Part shown: in pieces, positions 1-10,220 of the stretch
How positions within the stretch are numbered: the stretch's first letter is position 1
How the letters are laid out: each line of letters begins with the position of its first letter
DNA from: Thiohalomonas denitrificans
GTDB taxonomy: Bacteria; Pseudomonadota; Gammaproteobacteria; Thiohalomonadales; Thiohalomonadaceae
Direction of reading: 5' to 3'
DNA length: 64,000 nucleotides
Assembly: GCA_020725115.1 (NCBI GenBank)
Contig: DYFR01000016.1
Location: 21,471-85,470, forward strand
The notes under the pieces: model-generated
What the model was told of the DNA's origin: nothing
The model's database searches: none
Seen by the model: the letters and a program-made list of their open reading frames with translations, nothing else
Made by a program: the position numbers and the translations under genes

Positions 1-1809
<1,809 letters not shown>

Positions 1810-1836
1810 TCCGCAGCGCGGCCGTCACCACAACCA

Positions 1837-1865
1837 CCGCCGGGGCGCACGCCCCGGCGGTTTTT
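1837..1865 (+). terminator. Intrinsic terminator of katG
   Basis: CCGCCGGGGC-gcac-GCCCCGGCGG stem followed by TTTTT. Confidence 0.9.
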
Positions 1866-1909
1866 AGCCACAGACTGACCTCCAAATCCATGGTTCGCTT
1901 ATGGATGCC

Positions 1910-1963
1910 TTGCATTTATAAACGGAAAAGCGAATATTATACGTATTAGCGTATGATATACGC
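1910..1963 (+). promoter_or_regulatory. Candidate hipBA promoter/operator
   Basis: TTGCAT (1910-1915), TATTAT (1935-1940); three alternating half-sites ATACG(1939-1943)-tattag-CGTAT(1950-1954) and GCGTAT(1949-1954)-gat-ATACGC(1958-1963). Confidence 0.55.
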
Positions 1964-1982
1964 AAAGCCGGATAGAGATGCC

Positions 1983-2399
1983 ATGAACGACCCCAAGCAC
2001 CTCGGCACACAGATCGCCGAGCACCGAAAACGCAAGAATCTGACCCAGGCCAGTATCGGGCGCCAAGGCACCATTTCGGCCATTGAGAAGGGCGGTAACG
2101 TGAACCTGTATACCTGGCTCGACACGCTCGATGCCATCGGCCTGGAGGTTCAACTGGTTCCGCGCACAACGGCCAAGCCCAGTGCGGTCGCGTCGCAAGA
2201 GGCGGCCTACACATCGAATTCCAGCCGTCAAACTCTGCAGCCTCGTCGCTCCGGACTGAAACTGAAGAAGGCCGTAACGGCGACGGCAGTGCCAACCCAC
2301 GTATCACTTCAGGTGCTCGAGGGAAAAATTAAGCGTGCCCGCAAAAACAGCAGCGAGGAACCTTCGCGCCTCCTGGCGGCGCGTCAGATAAAGGATTAG
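1983..2399 (+). CDS. HipB-like XRE-family antitoxin (ORF extends to 1953; 1983 preferred because 1953 lies inside the palindrome)
   Basis: HTH: LGTQIAEHRKRKNLTQASIGRQGTISAIEKGGNVNLYTWLDTLDAIGLEVQL; immediately upstream of a HipA kinase. Confidence 0.85.
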   Translation: MNDPKHLGTQIAEHRKRKNLTQASIGRQGTISAIEKGGNVNLYTWLDTLDAIGLEVQLVPRTTAKPSAVASQEAAYTSNSSRQTLQPRRSGLKLKKAVTATAVPTHVSLQVLEGKIKRARKNSSEEPSRLLAARQIKD

Positions 2400-2403
2400 G
2401 CCG

Positions 2404-3714
2404 ATGTCGACCATGCAAGGACTGCGAATCCGCCTGAATGACACTGTGGTCGGCTATCTTGCCCACCAGTCGACTGGCGCCAACATATTCGTGTTCGCCG
2501 ACGAATACATTGCAGCCGGCCCAACCCGTCCCGTGCTCGGACAGATGTTCATCGACCCGAATGGGGATGAAGGGCGAACCATCGAAATGTTGCAGGAGGC
2601 CTACGTCAACCGCCAGATAGTTCCTCCTTTCTTCTCGAATCTGTTGCCGGAAGGAGTCCTGCGCGAACACGCCGCCAGGGAACTCAAGCTCAGCGAGGAC
2701 AATGAATTCGAAATCCTGGGGGCCTTCGGCAGCAAGCTACCCGGTGCCGTGGTAGCTGAACCTGTGATACTGGATGACATTCCCGATCGGCTGCGGAGTA
2801 ACCACAAGGGCAGGGAATTCATGCCGGGAGAGGCACCGGTTCCGTTTTCGCTCGGCGGTTCACAACTCAAGTTCTCCATGTTCCGCAGCAACGGGATGTT
2901 CACCCTCGATACAGGGGCGGCAGAGGCAGAATACATCGTGAAACCTCCGCATCCGCTGCACGCACACGTACCCGTCAATGAGTACGTGTCGATGCGGCTC
3001 GCCGCCGCCGCCGGTTTGAACGTTCCAGAGGTACTCCTGTTGCCCCTGAGCGCGGTGGATACCTCGCAAATCCCCCACCTCGGTTTCCCGAGGGAGGAAG
3101 GGTATGCATACGCCATTCGTCGCTTCGACCGGACATCGGACGGACGGCGGATCCATATTGAAGACTTCGCCCAAGTGTTCGGCGTTTATGCATCAGAGGA
3201 GTATTCCGCAACCAACTACGACACCATGATGCGGGCCATCTACGCCTTGCCCCACGGCAAGGATGACTTGATGGAATTCGTGGGCCGCCTGCTGGTCAAT
3301 GCGCTTCTGGCGAACGGCGATGCCCACTTGAAGAACCATTCGCTGATCTACTCCGATGGCATGACTCCCCGCCTGGCGCCGCTTTACGATGTGGTCAGCA
3401 CGCAACCTTACATCCGCCCGGACATGAACGAATCGGCAGCCTTGAACCTTGGCAAAACGAAGGACTTTGCGGACTACGACGCGGACAGGTTCGACTATGC
3501 GGCACGCCGCGGCGGCATTGATCGCGCCCTGGTCCGCTCCGCGGTGGCGCAGACCCTCGATCGCGCCATGTCCACCTGGCCGACACTGTTTCGCGAACTG
3601 GAGGTACCAACCTTCATGTGGGCGCGGCTGCAATCGCATTGGCGGCGACTGCGTCCCACCCTGGCGGCAGTAGGAAACGTAATCGGCAATGCGAAACAAC
3701 GAACGGAGTCCTGA
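2404..3714 (+). CDS. hipA: HipA-like serine/threonine kinase toxin
   Basis: HipA N-terminal subdomain-like start plus [30 protein letters not shown] catalytic motifs; 4 bp after the antitoxin stop. Confidence 0.9.
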   Translation: MSTMQGLRIRLNDTVVGYLAHQSTGANIFVFADEYIAAGPTRPVLGQMFIDPNGDEGRTIEMLQEAYVNRQIVPPFFSNLLPEGVLREHAARELKLSEDNEFEILGAFGSKLPGAVVAEPVILDDIPDRLRSNHKGREFMPGEAPVPFSLGGSQLKFSMFRSNGMFTLDTGAAEAEYIVKPPHPLHAHVPVNEYVSMRLAAAAGLNVPEVLLLPLSAVDTSQIPHLGFPREEGYAYAIRRFDRTSDGRRIHIEDFAQVFGVYASEEYSATNYDTMMRAIYALPHGKDDLMEFVGRLLVNALLANGDAHLKNHSLIYSDGMTPRLAPLYDVVSTQPYIRPDMNESAALNLGKTKDFADYDADRFDYAARRGGIDRALVRSAVAQTLDRAMSTWPTLFRELEVPTFMWARLQSHWRRLRPTLAAVGNVIGNAKQRTES

Positions 3715-3856
3715 CCATTCGGTAGATGAGTCCACCACTCGGCTTGCCCAGGCCCCTGCCCCCTCCTACAATGCGGACTCGCCATTCCCGAGGACGGCCA
3801 GCTTGCCTCTGTTAGAGCACCAGGTGCCAGTCCCACAATCGACAGCAGAGACCGCC

Positions 3857-5140
3857 ATGAAACACTCGCACGAACTCTTCACTGCCGCCCAGAAACACAT
3901 CCCCGGCGGCGTCAACTCCCCGGTGCGCGCCTTCAAGGGCGTGGGCGGCGAGCCGATCTTCTTCAAGCGTGGTGCAGGCGCCTATCTGTGGTCGGAGAGC
4001 GACAAGCAATACATCGACTACGTCGCCTCCTGGGGCCCGGCCATCGTCGGCCATGCCCATCCCAAGGTGATCAAGGCGGTACAGGACGCGGCAGTGAACG
4101 GCCTGTCCTTCGGTGCGCCGACGGTGACCGAAACCGTGATGGCCGATCGCCTGTGCGAGCTGGTGCCGTCCATGGACATGGTGCGCATGGTCTCCAGCGG
4201 CACCGAGGCGACCATGAGCGCCATCCGCCTGGCGCGCGGTTACACCAATCGCGACAAGATCGTGAAGTTCGAGGGCTGCTACCACGGCCACTCCGACTCC
4301 CTGCTGGTGAAGGCCGGCTCCGGCATGCTCACCCTGGGCGTGCCGAGCAGCCCCGGCGTGCCGGCATCGCTCGCCGAGCACACCATCACCCTGCCCTACA
4401 ACGACGCCGAGGCGGTCAAGGCCGCCTTCAAGACCGACGGCTTCCACATCGCCTGCATCATCGTCGAGCCGGTGGCCGGCAACATGAACTGCATCCCGCC
4501 GGTGCCCGGATTTCTGGAGACCCTGCGTGCGGTGTGCGACGAGTATGGCGCGGTACTGATCTTCGACGAGGTGATGACCGGCTTCCGTGTCTCCCTCGGC
4601 GGCGCCCAAGGCCACTACGGCATCAAGCCCGATCTCACCACCCTCGGCAAGGTCGTCGGCGGCGGCATGCCGGTGGGCGCCTTCGGCGGCAAGCGCGAGA
4701 TCATGGAAAAGATCGCCCCTCTCGGTCCGGTCTATCAGGCCGGCACGCTGTCGGGCAACCCGGTGGCCATGGCCGCCGGCCTCGCCAACCTCGATCTCAT
4801 CAGCCAGCCCGGCTTCTACGAAGACCTGGCCCAGAAGACCGAGTACCTGGTTCACGGCATCATGGCCGAGGCGAAAAAGGCCGGCATCCCCATGAGCGAA
4901 AACCACGTCGGCGGCATGTTCGGCCTGTTCTTCACCGAGGAAGCAAAGATCACCAGCTACGGCCAGGCGGTGCAGAAGTGCAACGTCGACCGTTTCAAGC
5001 TGTTCTTCCACGGCATGCTCACCGAGGGCGTGTACCTGGCGCCGTCCGCCTTCGAGGCGGGCTTCGTGTCGGCGGCGCACACCACAGCCGATCTGGATGC
5101 CACCATCGCGGCGGCAGGCAAGGTGTTGCGATCGTTGTAG
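3857..5140 (+). CDS. hemL: Glutamate-1-semialdehyde 2,1-aminomutase
   Basis: [45 protein letters not shown]...; longer ORF start at 3689 unlikely. Confidence 0.97.
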   Translation: MKHSHELFTAAQKHIPGGVNSPVRAFKGVGGEPIFFKRGAGAYLWSESDKQYIDYVASWGPAIVGHAHPKVIKAVQDAAVNGLSFGAPTVTETVMADRLCELVPSMDMVRMVSSGTEATMSAIRLARGYTNRDKIVKFEGCYHGHSDSLLVKAGSGMLTLGVPSSPGVPASLAEHTITLPYNDAEAVKAAFKTDGFHIACIIVEPVAGNMNCIPPVPGFLETLRAVCDEYGAVLIFDEVMTGFRVSLGGAQGHYGIKPDLTTLGKVVGGGMPVGAFGGKREIMEKIAPLGPVYQAGTLSGNPVAMAAGLANLDLISQPGFYEDLAQKTEYLVHGIMAEAKKAGIPMSENHVGGMFGLFFTEEAKITSYGQAVQKCNVDRFKLFFHGMLTEGVYLAPSAFEAGFVSAAHTTADLDATIAAAGKVLRSL

Positions 5141-5152
5141 CAGACAAATCTA

Positions 5153-5221
5153 TCCGCCAATGAACGCAAATGGACGCGAATAAATGCACAACATTTGCGT
5201 TTATTGGCGTTCATTCGCGGA
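5153..5221. repeat. Intergenic imperfect inverted repeat
   Basis: tccgccaatgaacgcaaatggacgcgaataaat ... atttgcgtttattggcgttcattcgcgga; arms match with ~5 mismatches in 29. Confidence 0.75.
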
Positions 5222-5238
5222 CTGATTCTTTTGCCCTT

Positions 5239-5871
5239 ATGCGTTATCAAATCATTCCCGTCACGCCGTTCCAGCAGAACTGCTCCCTCGTGTGGGACGA
5301 GCAGAGCATGCAGGGCGCACTCATCGACCCGGGCGGTGACGAGGAGAAACTGCTCGCCGCCGTGCAGCAGGCCGGCGTGACGCTCACCAGGCTGCTGCTC
5401 ACCCACGGCCACCTGGATCACGTCGGTGCGGCGCGTACGCTGGCCGATCGGCTGGGCATTCCGGTGGAGGGGCCGCAGGAAGAAGATGCCTTCTGGCTGG
5501 CGAAGCTGCCGGAGCAGGCAATGATGTTCGGCTTTCCCGACACCCCCGCCTTCCTGCCCGAGCGCTGGCTCAGCGACGGCGACACGGTGCAGATCGGCTC
5601 GCTCACGCTGGACGTCATCCACTGTCCCGGCCACACGCCGGGCCACGTGGTGTTCCATCATGCGCCGTCGCAGACCGCCTTCGTCGGCGACGTGCTGTTC
5701 AAGGGATCCATCGGCCGCACCGATTTTCCGCGCGGCGACCACGACGCCCTGATCCGCTCGATCCGCGAGCGGCTGTTTCCCCTGGGGGACGCGGTGACCT
5801 TCGTGCCCGGCCACGGCCCCATATCCACCTTCGGCCGCGAACGTATCAGCAATCCCTTCGTGACCGACTGA
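5239..5871 (+). CDS. MBL-fold metallohydrolase (YcbL/glyoxalase II-like)
   Basis: MRYQIIPVTPFQQNCSLVWDEQ...LLTHGHLDHVGAARTL...GHTPGHVVF...FVPGHGP: metallo-beta-lactamase HXHXDH motif. Confidence 0.9.
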   Translation: MRYQIIPVTPFQQNCSLVWDEQSMQGALIDPGGDEEKLLAAVQQAGVTLTRLLLTHGHLDHVGAARTLADRLGIPVEGPQEEDAFWLAKLPEQAMMFGFPDTPAFLPERWLSDGDTVQIGSLTLDVIHCPGHTPGHVVFHHAPSQTAFVGDVLFKGSIGRTDFPRGDHDALIRSIRERLFPLGDAVTFVPGHGPISTFGRERISNPFVTD

Positions 5872-5942
5872 CAGCCGCCCATACCTGACGTAGAATAGGG
5901 CCTTTCCTCAAGGACGCCGCGGCCCCTGCCACCGACAATGGA

Positions 5943-8129
5943 ATGAACGCCTCCGCCACACCCCGCTATACGCCGCAGCCTGCTACGGTCGATGCCGCCC
6001 TGGTGGACATGTTCCACCGCCGCGCGCCTGTGCCGATCATTGCCCTGAACATCCTGTTTGCCGGCCTGTTGATCCTGCTGTGGCGGGAACATCTCGAACC
6101 GCTGCCGCTGCTGCTGTGGTTCGGCGCCATGACCCTGGTGGCACTGGCCAATATCCTGCGCCACCGCCGCTACGAAACCGCCTTGCGCGACGGCACCGTG
6201 GAACCTGCACACTGGCGGCGCTCCTTCATCCGCGGCACGCTGGCCAACGGCCTGATGTGGGGCGCCGGCGGCATCCTGCTCTATAGCCCCGCCCACCCGC
6301 TGCACAGCGCCGTGATCCTGCTGCTCATCTGCGGTATCGCCGCCGGTGTCGCCGCCTCGCAGGCCTCGATATGGCCGGCGGTGGTGGTGTTTGTATTCAC
6401 CGCCATCCTGCCGCCGGCAGCGGTCATACTCGCCATCGGCGAACCCATCCACATGGTGACCGCCGGCCTGCTGACGTTTTATCTGGCGTACATCCTCACC
6501 GTCGGCGAGATCAATCACCGCACCATGCTCGACGCCATCCGCCTGCAATTCGAAAACAGCCAGCTGCTGCATGATCTGCGGGAGCGGGAGCAGCACTTCC
6601 GCTCCCTGGTGGAAAACGCACCGGACATGCTGATGGCGGTCAGCGCGGGGGGGCAGCTGCTGTTTCACAGTCCTTCCATGGAAAACACGCTCGGCTATGA
6701 CGCCGAACAGCTCGCCGGACGCTCGGTATTCGACCTGATCCACCCGGAGGATCATGCGCTGGTACGCGACAAGATGCGGCAACTGCTGAACGGCAGCAGC
6801 GACAGCGACAGCGCGGAAACCCGCTGGCGCGGCGCCGATGGCGAGTGGCGCCTGCTGCAATGCGTGGCGCGACGCATCGGTGACAGCGAACCGGCGGCGC
6901 TGGTGGTCAACGCCCGCGACATCACCGAACGCCGCGCCATGGAGGATGAGTTGCGCCAGGCCCGGGATGCGGCGGAAAACGCCAGCCGCATCAAGAGCCA
7001 GTTCCTCGCCACCATGAGCCACGAAATCCGCACCCCCATGCACGCCATCCTGGGCATGGCGGAACTGTTGCAGCAAAGCAAGCTGAACGACGCGCAGCAG
7101 GGCTATGTGCGCACCTTCCAGGCCGCCGGCCGCCACCTGCTCAACCTCATCGACGATATTCTCGACTTCTCCCGCATCGAGGCCGGCGGCCTGCAGCTGG
7201 CCGATCGCCCCTTCGATCTGGGGCATCTGCTGGAGGAGGTCAGCGGATTGCTTGGTGCACAGGCACGGGAAAAAGGACTGCAGTTACGCCTTGAGGTCGA
7301 CCCCGCACTGCCGCTGTGGCGCCGGGGTGATGCCCAGCGCCTGCGTCAGGTCATGGTCAACCTGGTGGGAAACGCCATCAAGTTCACCGCGCAGGGCCAC
7401 ATTCTGCTGACCATGACAACAGATGAGAACAACAGCGACATACTGCGTTGCACCGTCAGTGACACCGGAATCGGCATCGCCCCGGATCAGCTTGCCGGCC
7501 TGTTCAGCCCATTCAGCCAGCTCGATGCCGGGCACACACGGCAGCAGAGCGGCACCGGACTCGGCCTGTCCATCTGCCGACGCCTGCTCAAGGCCATGGG
7601 CGGCGGAATCACGGTGGAGAGCGAGCCCGGTCAGGGCAGCCGCTTCAGTTTCACCGCCCACCTGCCGCAGGACAAGACCGTCGACACTGCCGCAAAAATA
7701 TTGCCGGCAACCGACGCCACACTGCCGCCGGCACATCTGCTGGTGGCCGACGACTCTGCCATGAACCGTCTGGTCATCAAGGAATTTCTCAGCGGCACCG
7801 CCTGCCGCATCGTTTTCGCCGAAAACGGCGCAGAGGCAGTGTCGTTGTTCATGCAGCAGGATTTCGACATGGTGCTGATGGACATCCACATGCCGCAACT
7901 GGACGGCTGGGCCGCCACACGGCACATCCGTACCTACGAGACCGACACGGCCCGCGCACCGGTACCCATCGTGGCACTCACCGCCAGCGCAATGGAAGAA
8001 GATCGCCGCACCTCTCTTGCTGCCGGTTGCACCACCTTCGCCGCCAAACCGCTGGATCGACGCCAGTTGCTGGGACTGTTGCACCAATATCTTGCAGCGG
8101 ACTCAACACCCCTCAGCCAGGATATCTAG
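5943..8129 (+). CDS. Hybrid sensor histidine kinase (membrane N-terminus, PAS, HisKA, HATPase, receiver)
   Basis: TM-rich N-terminus; PAS (ENAPDMLMAVSAGGQLLFHSPSMENTLGYD); FLATMSHEIRTPMHAILGMAELL; GTGLGLSICRRLLKAMGG; receiver HLLVADDSAMNRLVIKEFL...MVLMDIHMPQLDG. Confidence 0.93.
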   Translation: MNASATPRYTPQPATVDAALVDMFHRRAPVPIIALNILFAGLLILLWREHLEPLPLLLWFGAMTLVALANILRHRRYETALRDGTVEPAHWRRSFIRGTLANGLMWGAGGILLYSPAHPLHSAVILLLICGIAAGVAASQASIWPAVVVFVFTAILPPAAVILAIGEPIHMVTAGLLTFYLAYILTVGEINHRTMLDAIRLQFENSQLLHDLREREQHFRSLVENAPDMLMAVSAGGQLLFHSPSMENTLGYDAEQLAGRSVFDLIHPEDHALVRDKMRQLLNGSSDSDSAETRWRGADGEWRLLQCVARRIGDSEPAALVVNARDITERRAMEDELRQARDAAENASRIKSQFLATMSHEIRTPMHAILGMAELLQQSKLNDAQQGYVRTFQAAGRHLLNLIDDILDFSRIEAGGLQLADRPFDLGHLLEEVSGLLGAQAREKGLQLRLEVDPALPLWRRGDAQRLRQVMVNLVGNAIKFTAQGHILLTMTTDENNSDILRCTVSDTGIGIAPDQLAGLFSPFSQLDAGHTRQQSGTGLGLSICRRLLKAMGGGITVESEPGQGSRFSFTAHLPQDKTVDTAAKILPATDATLPPAHLLVADDSAMNRLVIKEFLSGTACRIVFAENGAEAVSLFMQQDFDMVLMDIHMPQLDGWAATRHIRTYETDTARAPVPIVALTASAMEEDRRTSLAAGCTTFAAKPLDRRQLLGLLHQYLAADSTPLSQDI

Positions 8130-8261
8130 CCACGCTGTACCACATGCGACAGCGCTGCAGAACTTTGTCATTGAACTTTCACCGTTTCGTAGCACAATAG
8201 CGGCAGTAGACTATATTCATTTACGCCCATCAGGCGACAGCATCAGGTCAGGGAGCACATC

Positions 8262-8594
8262 ATGGCAGAGCAGAAGAAATCGACCACCCCACGCAAGAGT
8301 TCCACCACCGGCAAGGAAGCGAAGCCCAAGGCTGCCGCCAAAGCTGCCGCCACCAGGAAGGTTGCCCCCAAAGCTGCTGCTACCGGGAAGGCCGCACCCA
8401 AAGCGGCGGCGTCCAAGAGCAGCACCCCACGCGCCAGAAAGAACTCCATCAACGAGGAAATGCGCCTGCGCATGGTGCGGGAGGCGGCTTATTACCGCGC
8501 CCTCAACCGTGGCTTTAACGGTGGCGCCGAACAGGAAGACTGGTTTGCCGCGGAGCATGAAATCGATGTGATGCTGGGGAAACTTACTTCGTAA
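8262..8594 (+). CDS. Lys/Ala/Pro-rich (histone H1-like) protein with DUF2934-like C-terminus
   Basis: AKAAAKAAATRKVAPKAAATGKAAPKAAASKSS repeats followed by INEEMRLRMVREAAYYRALNRGFNGGAEQEDWFAAEHEIDVMLG. Confidence 0.75.
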   Translation: MAEQKKSTTPRKSSTTGKEAKPKAAAKAAATRKVAPKAAATGKAAPKAAASKSSTPRARKNSINEEMRLRMVREAAYYRALNRGFNGGAEQEDWFAAEHEIDVMLGKLTS

Positions 8595-8597
8595 GAG

Positions 8598-8668
8598 TTT
8601 CGAATTTCGAGTTGCGAATTTCGGGTTTCGAACCCACCCCCGGAACTCGAAACCCGGAACTCGAAACT
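8598..8668. repeat. Inverted repeat built of TTTCGA/TTCGGG units
   Basis: gtttcgaatttcgagttgcgaatttcgggtttcgaac ... ggaactcgaaacccggaactcgaaac. Confidence 0.65.
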
Positions 8669-8669
8669 G

Positions 8670-8702
8670 AAAAACGCCGCGCCCACGCGCGGCGTTTTTT
8701 TA
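8670..8702. terminator. Bidirectional intrinsic terminator
   Basis: AAAACGCCGCGC-ccac-GCGCGGCGTTTTTT. Confidence 0.9.
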
Positions 8703-9977
8703 TTTGGCGGCGACCAGAGCCTGCGTGATATCGGCAATGATGTCGTCGACGTGCTCGATGCCGATGGACAGGCGCACCATATCTGCCGATACGCCGGCCG
8801 ATTTCAGCTCGGCATCGTTGAGCTGGCGGTGGGTGGTGGTGGCCGGGTGGCAGGCCAGCGACTTGGCATCGCCGATGTTCACCAGGCGCACGATGAGCTG
8901 CAGCGCGTCGATGAACTTCGCCCCCGCCTCGCGCCCGCCGTCGATGCCGAAGGACAGGATGCCGGAGCCGTTGCCGTCGCGCATGTACTTCTGCACCAGC
9001 GGGTAGTCGGGCGAGTCGGGCAGGCCGGGATAGTTGACCCAGCGCACCTGCGTGTGCCCTTTCAGATACTGCGCCACCTTGAGGGCGTTGGCGCCGTGGC
9101 GCTCCATGCGCAGGGCCAGGGTCTCGATGCCCTGCAATATCAGGAAGGCGTTGAACGGCGACAGCGCGGCGCCCATGTTGCGCAGCGGCACCACGCGACA
9201 GCGGCCGATGAAGGCAGCAGCACCGAAGGCTTCCGTATAGACCACGCCGTGATAGGACGGATCCGGCGTATTGAGCATGGGAAAACGCTGCGCGTTGGCC
9301 TTCCAGTCGAACTTGCCGGAATCGACGATGATGCCGGCGATGGAGGTGCCGTGACCGCCCATGTACTTGGTCAGGGCGTGCACCACGATGTCGGCACCGT
9401 GTTCGATGGGACGGCACAGATAGGGCGAGGGCACGGTGTTGTCCACCACCAGGGGCACGCCCCTGGCGTGCGCTGCCTCGGCCAGGCGGCCGAAGTCCAC
9501 CACGTTGGCCGACGGATTACCGATGGATTCGCAGAACACCAGCTTGGTCTTGTCGTCGATGAGCGCGGCCAGGGCGTCGATATCGTCGTGCGCCGCGAAG
9601 CGCACCTGGATGCCCATGCGCGGCAGGGTGTGGGCGAACAGGTTGTAGGTGCCGCCGTACAGGCGCGCCGTGGTGACGATGTTGTCGCCCACTTCGCACA
9701 GCGCCTGCACGGTATAGGTGATCGCCGCCATGCCCGAGGCCACCGCCAGGGCCGCCACACCGCCCTCCATCTCCGCCACGCGCTGTTCCAGCACGGCGTT
9801 GGTGGGATTCATGATGCGGGTGTAGATGTTGCCCGGCACCTTGAGGTCGAACAGGTCGGCGCCGTGCTGAGTGTCGTCGAAGGCGTAGGAGGTGGTCTGG
9901 TAAATGGGCACCGCCACCGCCTTGGTGGTGGGGTCGGGGGCATAGCCGCCATGGATGGCGATGGTTTCCAGTTTCAC
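8700..9977 (-). CDS. O-acetylhomoserine aminocarboxypropyltransferase (sulfhydrylase); GTG start
   Basis: (V/M)KLETIAIHGGYAPDPTTKAVAVPIYQTTSYAFDDTQHGADLFDLKVPGNIYTRIMNPTN...; GAGGAG ribosome-binding site before GTG at 9977. Confidence 0.93.
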   Translation of the reverse strand: MKLETIAIHGGYAPDPTTKAVAVPIYQTTSYAFDDTQHGADLFDLKVPGNIYTRIMNPTNAVLEQRVAEMEGGVAALAVASGMAAITYTVQALCEVGDNIVTTARLYGGTYNLFAHTLPRMGIQVRFAAHDDIDALAALIDDKTKLVFCESIGNPSANVVDFGRLAEAAHARGVPLVVDNTVPSPYLCRPIEHGADIVVHALTKYMGGHGTSIAGIIVDSGKFDWKANAQRFPMLNTPDPSYHGVVYTEAFGAAAFIGRCRVVPLRNMGAALSPFNAFLILQGIETLALRMERHGANALKVAQYLKGHTQVRWVNYPGLPDSPDYPLVQKYMRDGNGSGILSFGIDGGREAGAKFIDALQLIVRLVNIGDAKSLACHPATTTHRQLNDAELKSAGVSADMVRLSIGIEHVDDIIADITQALVAAK

Positions 9978-10013
9978 GTCGTGACTCCTCGTTATTAGTG
10001 ATAAGAGACAACA

Positions 10014-10199
10014 CGTCGCAGAGACGCAGAGGGCGCAGAGAACGCTCCCCGTATGTAACGGATGTGGTGCAGACTGTCCATATGCCGATGCAACAGCGCC
10101 GTTTATTGGGTGTCGGCGGGCAAATGCCCGTGCAACCACTCCGCCATGAATATGGTCGCCGATAGTGTCTTGACTCTGCGTCTCCGCGTCTCCGCGACA
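10014..10199. repeat. Family A inverted-arm element, copy 1
   Basis: Left arm CGTCGCAGAGACGCAGAGGGCGCAGAG (10014-10040); right arm CTCTGCGTCTCCGCGTCTCCGCGACA (10174-10199). Confidence 0.85.
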
Positions 10200-10220
10200 A
10201 ATAGGTTTTAGAATCAACCC

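Noticed and set aside
2404-3714. HipA as an inactivated toxin
   Set aside because: Catalytic and ATP-binding motifs ([17 protein letters not shown]) read as intact and the frame is uninterrupted.
3812-5080. 422-aa minus-strand ORF opposite hemL
   Set aside because: Antisense to hemL, low-complexity H/G/A/V/E composition, no recognisable domain.
8310-8430. Direct repeats in the Lys/Ala-rich gene as a DNA repeat element
   Set aside because: Repetition is explained by the in-frame KAAATGKAAPKAAA protein repeats.
10046-10170. Small ORFs inside the spacer of family A copy 1
   Set aside because: Frames are created by the repeat arms (RRRGDAESR...LRPLRLCDVL) and show no independent coding signal.
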